Shown here: positions 57,119 through 64,000 of the stretch, piece by piece
Numbering within the stretch: the first letter of the stretch is position 1
Layout: the number at the start of each line of letters is the position of its first letter
From: Candidatus Mesenet endosymbiont of Phosphuga atrata
Lineage (GTDB): Bacteria; Pseudomonadota; Alphaproteobacteria; Rickettsiales; Anaplasmataceae
NCBI RefSeq assembly: GCF_964020175.1
Contig: NZ_OZ026541.1
Location: 186,001 to 250,000, forward strand
Direction of reading: 5' to 3'
Length of the DNA: 64,000 nucleotides
Made by a program: the position numbers and the translations under genes
The notes under the pieces: generated by a model
What the model was told of the DNA's origin: nothing
Seen by the model: only the letters and a program-made list of their open reading frames with translations
Databases searched by the model: none

Positions 57119-57262
57119 ATGACATGGTTATTAAAAAAAATAAAATTGTTCTTCAGATTCCATGTTGGAGAAGTACTACTTAGACGAAGACATTTTACTT
57201 AACTTGATAATGACTTAATACAAGCTTGTAAAGATGGAAAGATAGAAAAAGTTCAATCTCTT
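57119..57262 (+). pseudogene. Interrupted 5' end of the ankyrin/F-box-like gene
   Basis: From ATG at 57119, which has promoter and strong ribosome site, the frame gives MTWLLKKIKLFFRFHVGEV and then an in-frame TAA at 57200-57202. The same frame continues directly as LDNDLIQACKDGKIEKVQSLVNK, matching the start of the paralogue at 27397 (DEFLAAVKRGDVEKVRSLL). The original gene therefore began here and a point change created the stop. Only reinitiation or readthrough could give the long product. Confidence 0.7.
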
Positions 57263-58951
57263 GTGAACAAGTTAGGGGTAGATATTAATGTTAAAGGTAA
57301 GAATGGTAAAACACCTCTACACTATGCTGCTAAAAATGGACATGAGGAAATAGTTAAGCTTCTTCTTAAAAATGGGGCAGATGTTAATGCTCAAAATAAG
57401 TATGATCTTACAGCTTTAGAACTTGCTAATAAAGCAGAACATAAAGGCATAGTTAAGCTTTTTTTTCAACATGAAGTTGAGCTTCGTCTTAAAAATCGGG
57501 TAGATATTAATGTTAAAGATCAGGATGGTTATACACTTCTACACTGTGTTGCTAAAGAGGGGTATCACAATATAGCTGAGCTTCTTCTTAAAAATGGAGC
57601 AAAGGTTAATGCTCAAAGTCAGAGTGGTAAAACATCTCTACACTATGCTGCTAAAAATGGACATGTGGAAATAGTTAAGCTTCTTCTTAAAAATGGGGCA
57701 GATGTTAAGGCTAAAAATAAGTATGATCTTACAGCTCTAAACCTTGCTAATAAAGCAGAACATAAAGGCATAGTTGATCTTCTTTTTCAATATGAAGTTG
57801 AGCTTGGTCTTAAAAATTGGGCAGATGTTTATTATGAAGATCAGGATGGTAATATACTTCTATACCGTGCTGCTAAAAATGAACATGTAGAAATAGCTGA
57901 GCTTCTTCTTAAAAATGGAGCAAAGGTTGATATTATAAATAACTATAATGAGGCACCTTTACACTGTGCTATTTGTGATGAAGATATAGATATAGTGAAG
58001 TTTCTTCTTAAAAATGGAGCAGATGTTAATGTTAAAGATAGGAATGGTAATACACCTCTACACTGGGCTATTCTACGTAGAAATACAGGATTAGTTAATC
58101 TTCTTCTTAAAAATGAAGCAAATGTTAATGTTAAAAGTGATCACGGCTTTTATTATCCCATGCTGGAAGGTGAGGGTAGTACACCCGTACAGGCTGCTGC
58201 TGAATCCGGTTGTATGGAAATCCTTTTCCTACTTCTACTTTTTGGTGCTGATATAAGTGCAGAAGATCGAATCAAAATGAACGGCAATCCTAAACTTGCC
58301 AGCTGTTTAGAAGAATTTGAAAGAATAAAGGCGATACCTCTCTTTGATAGAATGATAGAAGCACATAAAGGTGGAAATATAAAAGCCATTTTACCTTTGA
58401 TAAATAATAGAGAAGCATTAATCAAGGATCTACAGGAAATTGAAGAACGTTGTAATTCTAACGAACAATTATCTTTTATATCTCAATACTTGTATGATTT
58501 CATGAAATATATGGAACCAAAAATTAAGCAAGCATACAAAATAAAGAAATGTAAAACTAAAGCTGTAAGTAGCTTGATAAATACAAGATATGAAAATATT
58601 AAGCTTAGCCCTAAGCTCAGTATAATAAGCAAAATACTTCTATGGATAAAACAATGTTTCTATAAAATAATGCCATTTTTAACCAAAAATATAGATGATG
58701 CACTTCCAGAAAAGCAATGTCACAACAATAATTTTCATGATGTAGCTGGAAACATAGCTCAATATTTAAGTACTAAAGATTTACAAAATCTTGCTTTAGT
58801 CTATAAGGATATTAATATTAGTGTTAATAATGAAAAAGAATGTAGCGAAAAAAGAATCAATAGGTCAATGGGTAGGTTAATGACTGATGTAAAGCAAGTT
58901 TTAGATGAACCAACTACAATTGGAATTTATGGTTCATTTATTGAACACTAA
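57263..58951 (+). CDS. Ankyrin repeat protein with F-box-like tail (5' end interrupted)
   Basis: The frame from GTG at 57263 encodes 562 residues: nine or so ankyrin repeats to about 335 (TPLHYAAKNGHEEIVKLLLKN and others), a helical linker (350-430) similar to that of the 27397 protein, and a tail near 490-525 (HDVAGNIAQYLSTKDLQNLALVYKDI) that follows the F-box pattern. A 321-base internal tandem duplication extends the ankyrin array. GTG is only the first possible start after the stop at 57200; a translated product is uncertain because the strong ribosome site is upstream of that stop. A host-directed adaptor role is inferred from the domain layout. Confidence 0.7.
   Translation: MNKLGVDINVKGKNGKTPLHYAAKNGHEEIVKLLLKNGADVNAQNKYDLTALELANKAEHKGIVKLFFQHEVELRLKNRVDINVKDQDGYTLLHCVAKEGYHNIAELLLKNGAKVNAQSQSGKTSLHYAAKNGHVEIVKLLLKNGADVKAKNKYDLTALNLANKAEHKGIVDLLFQYEVELGLKNWADVYYEDQDGNILLYRAAKNEHVEIAELLLKNGAKVDIINNYNEAPLHCAICDEDIDIVKFLLKNGADVNVKDRNGNTPLHWAILRRNTGLVNLLLKNEANVNVKSDHGFYYPMLEGEGSTPVQAAAESGCMEILFLLLLFGADISAEDRIKMNGNPKLASCLEEFERIKAIPLFDRMIEAHKGGNIKAILPLINNREALIKDLQEIEERCNSNEQLSFISQYLYDFMKYMEPKIKQAYKIKKCKTKAVSSLINTRYENIKLSPKLSIISKILLWIKQCFYKIMPFLTKNIDDALPEKQCHNNNFHDVAGNIAQYLSTKDLQNLALVYKDINISVNNEKECSEKRINRSMGRLMTDVKQVLDEPTTIGIYGSFIEH
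57305..57946 (+). repeat. 321-base tandem duplication within the ankyrin gene
   Basis: 57305-57625 and 57626-57946 are adjacent copies of 107 codons each. Long segments are almost identical, including the stretches encoding YDLTAL and the following NKAEHKGIV, while the second half has diverged more. The period keeps the frame. Confidence 0.85.
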
Positions 58952-59069
58952 ATAAACATTATCTATAGATAGCTTACTGTATGTCATGCAAGAAGCATTA
59001 ATTTCTAAGAACCTGTACGCGATCTAGGAAGAATGATAAGATGGATAATAATATATATAAAAAATATGT

Positions 59070-59748
59070 TATGCGAGATTCATACCCAAAGTCGTGAGAA
59101 ATTCGAAAAGATTAAACCAACTTTGGAAAGCGCACGAAAAAGCCAAGAAAGCAGAATTTATACGAGTTATTTTGCGGCGTGCTGTACGTTTTAAAGAGTA
59201 GTGGCGAATGTTGCCTAAACAAAATGGCGCAATTACTATGATTATTTTAAGAGATGGAATAGGTATAGATAAAGAAAGCGTTTTGGAGCGTATCTTAAAA
59301 AAATTAGTTGGGTTTCAACAATGGTCGGAATACCAATTCTGCATAATTGATGCCCAGAGCGTGAAAAACACCGATACTGCTGAAGAAAAAGGTTATGTAA
59401 GAAAATTTCAGGAATATATAGCGGTGGATAGTCAGCGCATGCAATTTATATCACAACAACTAATATCGTAGATCTGCTGTAAAAATGGTTTGGAATGCTA
59501 AAAAAACCTTTCAGAAGTTCAAAATATACTGGTTGATATACAGGGGAAAAATTTGCAACTCAAATAAAAGCGATTATTGGTGCAACTGTTGAAGTAATCA
59601 AACGAAATGAGCTACATTCCTTTGTTGTATTACCAAAAAGATGGGTTGTCGATTTGCTTGGTTAGAGAAGATTATGGAAGAATTGTGAGAGGAAACTCAA
59701 CACTAGCTTACAAATTTTCTTTTGTTGCTCTTTTGCTAAAAAGATTAT
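59070..59748 (+). pseudogene. Second IS5-family transposase relic
   Basis: Fragments in order match an IS5-type transposase common in Wolbachia relatives: MRDSYP, LYELFCGVLYVLKS, WRMLPK, ESVLERILKKLVG, FCIIDAQSVKNTDTAEEKGY (catalytic Asp), IAVDSQ, and near the end SFVVLPK/WLEKIM and LAYKFSFVALLLKRL. Numerous frameshifts and a deletion in the middle inactivate it. It is distinct from the 14 kb relic (DAQSVKNTD instead of IDGTIIRAH). Confidence 0.85.
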
Positions 59749-59751
59749 GAA

Positions 59752-59865
59752 CAGGCTCTTAGAGTTAGTAATCCAATTTGGCAAGCTGTTTTTTAAATGC
59801 ATCCTGAAGCATTTAAGGTTTTATTAGAACATGATCCTAAAAATATAAACCTTCCATATCAATAG
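59752..59865 (+). pseudogene. Possible ankyrin gene scrap
   Basis: A short stretch reads RVSNPIWQAVF, stop, MHPEAFKVLLEHDPKNINLPYQ, which has the helix pattern of an ankyrin repeat (EAFKVLLEHDPKNIN). It lies between two transposase relics. Too short for certainty. Confidence 0.35.
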
Positions 59866-59982
59866 ACATACTGTAATAGCTATTGAAAAAAGGAGATAGA
59901 ATATTTTAGAGAGAAGTAAGAAATTCGATAGAATTAGTTCTGCAAAAATAATTTAAACTTTTAAAGTAGGAGTAGTCTCATA

Positions 59983-60863
59983 AAATATTATATTGGGTTA
60001 GATGTCTCACTCAAAGAAACTTTTATAAGTATCGTTGATGAGAAAGGAAAAGTTGTTAAGGAAGAAGTTGTTGCAAGAAAAAGTAAAGCAATAGCAGAGA
60101 ACTTGCTAAGTCAAGGCAAAAAATAAGAATCCATAGGGATAGAAAGTTGTCAATATCAATGTGTAAAGAGTTAAGGGATTTTGGATTACCAGTGATTTGT
60201 GTAGATGCAAGGGGTATAGCTCAAATGATGAGGGTTGGGTTGTACAGAGAAGTATTAGTAAAATCAGATAAATCTTACCAAATCAACTTGGAAGCAGAAG
60301 ACAGTTAACATGTAGCAAACAGCAGATTATTGGAACAATAAATTGAAGATATACGGTTGGTCGAGGATTAAAATTTGAAAGCTTTTCTTTAAAAATAGAA
60401 GAAATGATCTAGATGAAGTTAGCAAAAACTCAATTGAAGCATTAGTACATAGCTTAGAAACAATAGAAGAATCAATTTGATAAATTACTTTCAGAAAAGT
60501 GCAAAAAAGATAAAAATTATTAGCCCAGGGGTTGGTATTATAGTAGCAATGACATACAAAGCTGCAATACACATAGGTTTGAAACATCTTATACAGTTGG
60601 AGCATATATGGGATTGAGCCCAAGACAGTATGCTTCTGGGGAGATTGATCGACATGGAAGTATATCAAACAATGGAGTGCAGAAGTATGCTATATGAGGC
60701 TGCGCAATCCTTGCTGACAAGATGTAAGAGAAAATTTAAGTTAAAAAGCTGGGGATTAGCAAAAAAGAAAGGTATGAAGAAAGCAATTGTTGCTGTAGCG
60801 CGGAAGTTGTCAGTAATTATGCATAGGATGCTAATTGATAGAAAAGAATTTTGTTATCAATAA
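59983..60863 (+). pseudogene. IS110-family transposase relic
   Basis: Frames in order give KYYIGLDVSLKETFISIVDEKGK (the N-terminal DEDD Asp), IGIESC, VCVDARGIA-like, then TVGAYMGLSPRQYASGEIDRHGSISNNG (the IS110 C-terminal serine-region signature) and a tail ending DRKEFCYQ before TAA at 60861-60863. At least eight stops or frameshifts are present. IS110 elements lack long inverted repeats, so the ends cannot be defined. Confidence 0.85.
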
Positions 60864-61013
60864 ACACTAAAGGAATATAGGTATAATTTTATTGAAAGTA
60901 AAGATAGTAATGCCGATGGAAGCGATAAGCAAGAACAGAGGATGAAGCTAAGACTTCGTATTAGTTGTATTAAATAAGATTTGAACTGACACTTAGAACA
61001 AAAAATAAGAGAA

Positions 61014-61880
61014 ATGAGTACAATGCAAAAAAAAATACTAAAACTAGGATTTTAGCAAGACAACTAGGAAATGTGTCACAAGCGTATGGGATATTCAAAT
61101 TTTATCGCTTCAAGGAGTTATACGAAAATGGAGATGAGATAAGTAAGAAAGTTTGCAAACAGAGTTTCGGAAGACATAGAAAGAGCCGTGATTAATATCG
61201 CAACAGAGTTTCCAGCATATAAAAAATGAGCTGAGAAAAAAATAATATCTGAAGGTGGATAGTTGAGACTTTTAAGAAAAGACTTAAAGCACTAGAAGCA
61301 AAAAGATGGAATAATTCTAACAGCTTTAGAAAAAGTGAAAGAACAAAGATGATAAAATTGAAACACAGGTTATCTGGGTGCTCAAGATACCTATTATGTA
61401 GGTAATATCAAAGGTATAGGACGAATCTACCAGCAATTGATACTTATTCTCGAAGTTGCATTTGCTAAGTCGATAAGACAGCAATTACCTCTTGTTAAAT
61501 GATAGCCATTCTTTGATATTGCGTATTTTGACTGATAGAGGTACAGAATATTGCGTGAAATTATCAGCTTTATTTAGGCATATCGATCATTCTAGAACCA
61601 AAACCCACTCTCCACAGACCAATGCTTCACAAAACTATGCAAATCATCTTTAGAAATATAGTTCTTTGGAAGATCTGCAGATTGATGTTGGTTGCGTTCT
61701 TACAATGAGACAATCAGGCAAATATTGCTACGGCCAATGCAAACTTTTCTTGATATATTGCTTTTTAGAAAAACATTAAATCAGGATTCTGATAGTATAT
61801 TTAAATTCTTCTGTCAGTTAATTCGTCACTGTCAGATTAAGTGGTGTCTGGTACAATTGAAAAGCAAAAAACCGTTCTAG
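61014..61880 (+). pseudogene. IS481-family transposase relic
   Basis: Pieces in several frames match an IS481-type transposase: MSTMQKKILKLGF, MGYSNF/FYRFKELYENG, RVSEDIERAVINIATEFPAY, LGAQDTYYVGNIKGIG, AIDTYSR, LTDRGTEYC (catalytic Asp), LHRPMLHKTMQ-like, and YNETIR...RPMQTFLD near the 3' end. It is heavily frameshifted and inactive. It runs up to the Rpn nuclease gene. Confidence 0.8.
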
Positions 61881-61890
61881 CTTAGTACAG

Positions 61891-62766
61891 CTAATCCTCC
61901 AACTTTGCAATTTCATCAGGTGATAAGCCAGTAGATCCAGCTATTAAGTCAACAGATATACCAGCTTTAAGTAGGTTTCTTGCAACTTCAATTTTCCCTT
62001 GGAGAGAACCGATTTGGATGCCTTCTTTTTTGCCTACATCAAATTTCTCTTCAAGACTAGAGAGATAATCATCAGTACATTTTGTTGCTTGATCGTAAGC
62101 TAAACGTTCTTCTGGAGTCCAATTGTATTCATTGACCACGTCATAAGCTCTGCCAATAATAACATCATTACCTATTATTTTCTTTAAATCTTTTTCGCTT
62201 GTCGCATCAGCATATTTAAAAAAATAGATCCACTTCTCGACTATATTCTCAAGCTGATCTTCTTTGGTTTTATTAAACTTAGGTAGCTCTATGAAAGTGA
62301 AACTAAAGTCTTTAAGATCATGCTGATAAGTAATTTTATCAAGGGTAACATGATCAGACTTATAAGCCAGTTTCTCAGGAAATAAAATAAAATCAGCAAT
62401 AGCAATAAAAATGACCCCTTTAAGATTATGATATTGATCACCTTTATGAGCTTGACTTGAATAAGCCTTGGCAGCATAATATTGAGCACGTTTCTCGAAG
62501 CCTGTGGTTTTAGCAACTTGCATCTCAAGAATCATCTGAACCCCATTAGAATCGGTACAAAGGATATCAACAATACTTTGCTTTTGAGAGATAATTTCAG
62601 GATCTTGAATAGGGCTTAAAAAGGAAACATCTTTGATTTGATCAACATCAGTAAGATCTAATATATCATTAAGAAAATGAATAAGAATATCCTTATTATT
62701 TACAGAACCAAATATCCTCCGAAAAGCGACATCATTCTTTGGATCTAAAAACTTAGAAAGAGCCAT
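61891..62766 (-). CDS. Rpn family recombination-promoting nuclease (PD-(D/E)XK, transposase_31)
   Basis: The 291-residue protein opens with LSKFLDPKNDVAFRRIFG, the hallmark of the family, and has the PD-(D/E)XK core VDILCTDSNG...MILEMQV with catalytic Asp and Glu-x-Gln near 71-83. A C-terminal helix bundle ends with GISVDLIAGSTGLSPDEIAKLED. Such proteins cut DNA and stimulate RecA-independent recombination; they are widespread and multicopy in Wolbachia and Rickettsia. Unlike all transposase genes around it, this one is intact. Confidence 0.93.
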   Translation of the reverse strand: MALSKFLDPKNDVAFRRIFGSVNNKDILIHFLNDILDLTDVDQIKDVSFLSPIQDPEIISQKQSIVDILCTDSNGVQMILEMQVAKTTGFEKRAQYYAAKAYSSQAHKGDQYHNLKGVIFIAIADFILFPEKLAYKSDHVTLDKITYQHDLKDFSFTFIELPKFNKTKEDQLENIVEKWIYFFKYADATSEKDLKKIIGNDVIIGRAYDVVNEYNWTPEERLAYDQATKCTDDYLSSLEEKFDVGKKEGIQIGSLQGKIEVARNLLKAGISVDLIAGSTGLSPDEIAKLED

Positions 62767-62983
62767 ATATAGAATGAGAATAAAACATCAATAATTATAC
62801 ACTATTTAAAGTAACTTTGCTAAATAAAACAGCACTTTTAGTCTTTTGTGATGTTATATTAATAATTCAAGAAATTATGTAATTCATAGAGATTATTACA
62901 ATAAAAATGTAAAGAAATTTAGGCTTACGTATAAAATGAGATTTGATTTGACAAGTCAGTTATAGTAATCCCTATGAATCACA

Positions 62984-63106
62984 CAAATGAACGCTATGCT
63001 CCGGCAAATGGAAGAGACCTCATTTTCTGGTCAATGTAACCACGGTAGACCCACCTATATAGAATTGAAACTCTCTGACATTGAAAAGCTTTTTGCGCGG
63101 AGATGA
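62984..63106 (+). pseudogene. mutL: 3' scrap of mutL
   Basis: Forty codons ending at TGA 63104-63106 encode the extreme C-terminus of Mut[26 protein letters not shown] and then [21 protein letters not shown] corresponds to the conserved CPHGRP-type motif of MutL's endonuclease/dimerisation domain. Nothing upstream (62767-62983) continues it. It is either a remnant of a deleted gene or a displaced fragment. Whether a complete mutL exists elsewhere cannot be seen. Confidence 0.8.
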
Positions 63107-63188
63107 GTTTTGCTTAGGTATGTGATCTGTTCCTTACAGTAAAGTCTTTATTTGTTGAATAATATTTTAAGTAATATATTTACCTTTG

Positions 63189-63998
63189 TTAACCTCTCTC
63201 GCTATAACGTTCATCATTCACGACCGTCTTACAAAATTCTTCAATTACATCACCATTTTTTTCGATTGCAAGTGCTGCATCCTGTTTTAAATTTTTAATA
63301 TTTTTCTCAGTAGCATTATCTAGATCAGCAGATGCAAATTTCAATTGAGGTTCAATTCTTATATACTTGGGGCCAAGAATCTCTTTTAGTTGATAATTGA
63401 TAAAGTTATTTCCAGAATTGAACATAACATTTAAAATAAACGCATTCTTAACCCAAGAAAGCGGACTACTTGGTGGCTTAGAAGTAAACTTTACAGGTAT
63501 TTCTGATACACCAGTACCAATAGATAAGATTGTTATGTCACAACTATTATTAGGATACAGTTCCTGACTGCTAACATAAGCTACTGTTGCAGGATTATTA
63601 GCAAAAACCCCTCCATCAACTAATATCCGGTCTACTTTATTAATTGTAAGTTTTTTAGAACGAAAGAAAGTAGGTGCTGCAGTTGTAGCTCTTAATGCAT
63701 CTTTTAATTTTATCAACTTCGTACTGCTATCCACTATTTTAGTTTCTTTTGGTTTTAAAAAATCTATATTATCGCTCCAGCTCTTAAAAAGAATGGGGCC
63801 ACAGTTATGTATGTCATAGCTAGTCAATGATAAGTTAGTTAAAACATTAACCAATGTGCTTTCGCCAAAATAATTACCAAGTACTCTTTCAATATTTTCT
63901 TCTGAGTACTTTGCTTTAAGTATAAAACTCATAATATCGTTAATAATGCCACGACCTTTAAAAATCTCTAATCCGTGTTTTTCATAAATACCAACCAT
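63189..63998 (-). CDS. Patatin-like phospholipase, C-terminal part (runs off right edge)
   Basis: The frame is open to the window edge. It contains the second catalytic half of a patatin: LKDALRATTAAPTFF, then RILVDGGVFANNPA with the catalytic Asp in DGG, and ITILSIGTGVSE. The oxyanion loop GGxRG and nucleophile GxSxG must lie beyond 64000, so the ATG at 63998 is internal. Patatins hydrolyse phospholipid acyl chains; in Rickettsiales, homologues such as Rickettsia Pat1 and Pat2 act on host membranes. Confidence 0.9.
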   Translation of the reverse strand: MVGIYEKHGLEIFKGRGIINDIMSFILKAKYSEENIERVLGNYFGESTLVNVLTNLSLTSYDIHNCGPILFKSWSDNIDFLKPKETKIVDSSTKLIKLKDALRATTAAPTFFRSKKLTINKVDRILVDGGVFANNPATVAYVSSQELYPNNSCDITILSIGTGVSEIPVKFTSKPPSSPLSWVKNAFILNVMFNSGNNFINYQLKEILGPKYIRIEPQLKFASADLDNATEKNIKNLKQDAALAIEKNGDVIEEFCKTVVNDERYSERG

Positions 63999-64000
63999 AT

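Noticed and set aside
60327-60668. A 113-codon open frame on the minus strand
   Set aside because: It is antisense to the IS110 relic, which shows recognisable transposase motifs on the plus strand.
1-64000. CRISPR array, prophage or toxin-antitoxin module
   Set aside because: No regularly spaced short direct repeats, phage structural genes or convincing toxin-antitoxin pairs were found. The repeats seen are coding repeats in ankyrin and coiled-coil genes.

Overview
The window is AT-rich DNA from an obligate intracellular alphaproteobacterium, most likely of the family Anaplasmataceae (Rickettsiales). The support is a full set of compact, scattered housekeeping genes (guaA, gatA, lepA, groESL, ftsH, rpoD, gltX, nuoI, acpP-fabF), an RNase E of the rickettsial type, a PleC-like histidine kinase, an FbpA/FbpB iron transporter split over two loci, several ankyrin genes and a patatin-like phospholipase. 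argD and argG point to an Ehrlichia/Anaplasma-like arginine pathway that Wolbachia is known to lack. The many decayed insertion sequences and ankyrin genes are instead Wolbachia-like. A lineage between these groups (for example Candidatus Mesenet or a similar insect symbiont) would fit, but this is inference; no 16S gene is present.

Layout. 1-12 kb: 5' part of RNase E, a pseudopilin-like gene, guaA, an iron permease operon with argD, pleC, a CCA-adding enzyme and argG. Three small unknown membrane proteins lie between them. 12-14.6 kb: two unknown genes converging on a strong hairpin, then a broken IS5-type transposase. 14.7-31 kb: housekeeping block (glpX; yidC-ribH-nusB with 1-base overlaps; flavin oxidoreductase; nth; rpe; coaE; tsaC-holB; CDF transporter; glutaredoxin; lolC; rpoD; tRNA-Gly) interrupted by a frameshifted membrane protein gene and an ankyrin gene. 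31-37 kb: yebC, gatA, an IS630 and IS200/IS605 graveyard, lepA. 37-43 kb: ankyrin genes, a membrane protein with a PSAP/PPSY tail, sodB and groESL. 43-57 kb: esterase, purN, pepA, yajC, fbpA, acpP-fabF, nuoI, lepB, gltX, tilS-ftsH, ychF. 57-64 kb: an accessory end with a damaged ankyrin gene, relics of IS5, IS110 and IS481 transposases, an intact Rpn-type nuclease gene, a stranded 3' scrap of mutL, and a patatin gene running off the right edge.

Most striking is a group of candidate host-interaction genes placed singly among housekeeping genes. Two paralogous ankyrin proteins end in an F-box-like segment. Two unrelated membrane proteins carry PPxY-type motifs in their tails, one next to a PSAP motif as in eukaryotic ESCRT/Nedd4 recruiters such as LITAF. 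Several small proteins have a paired hydrophobic hairpin and a polar tail, an architecture like that of inclusion-membrane proteins. Together they suggest manipulation of host ubiquitin and endosomal sorting. That is a hypothesis from motifs alone.
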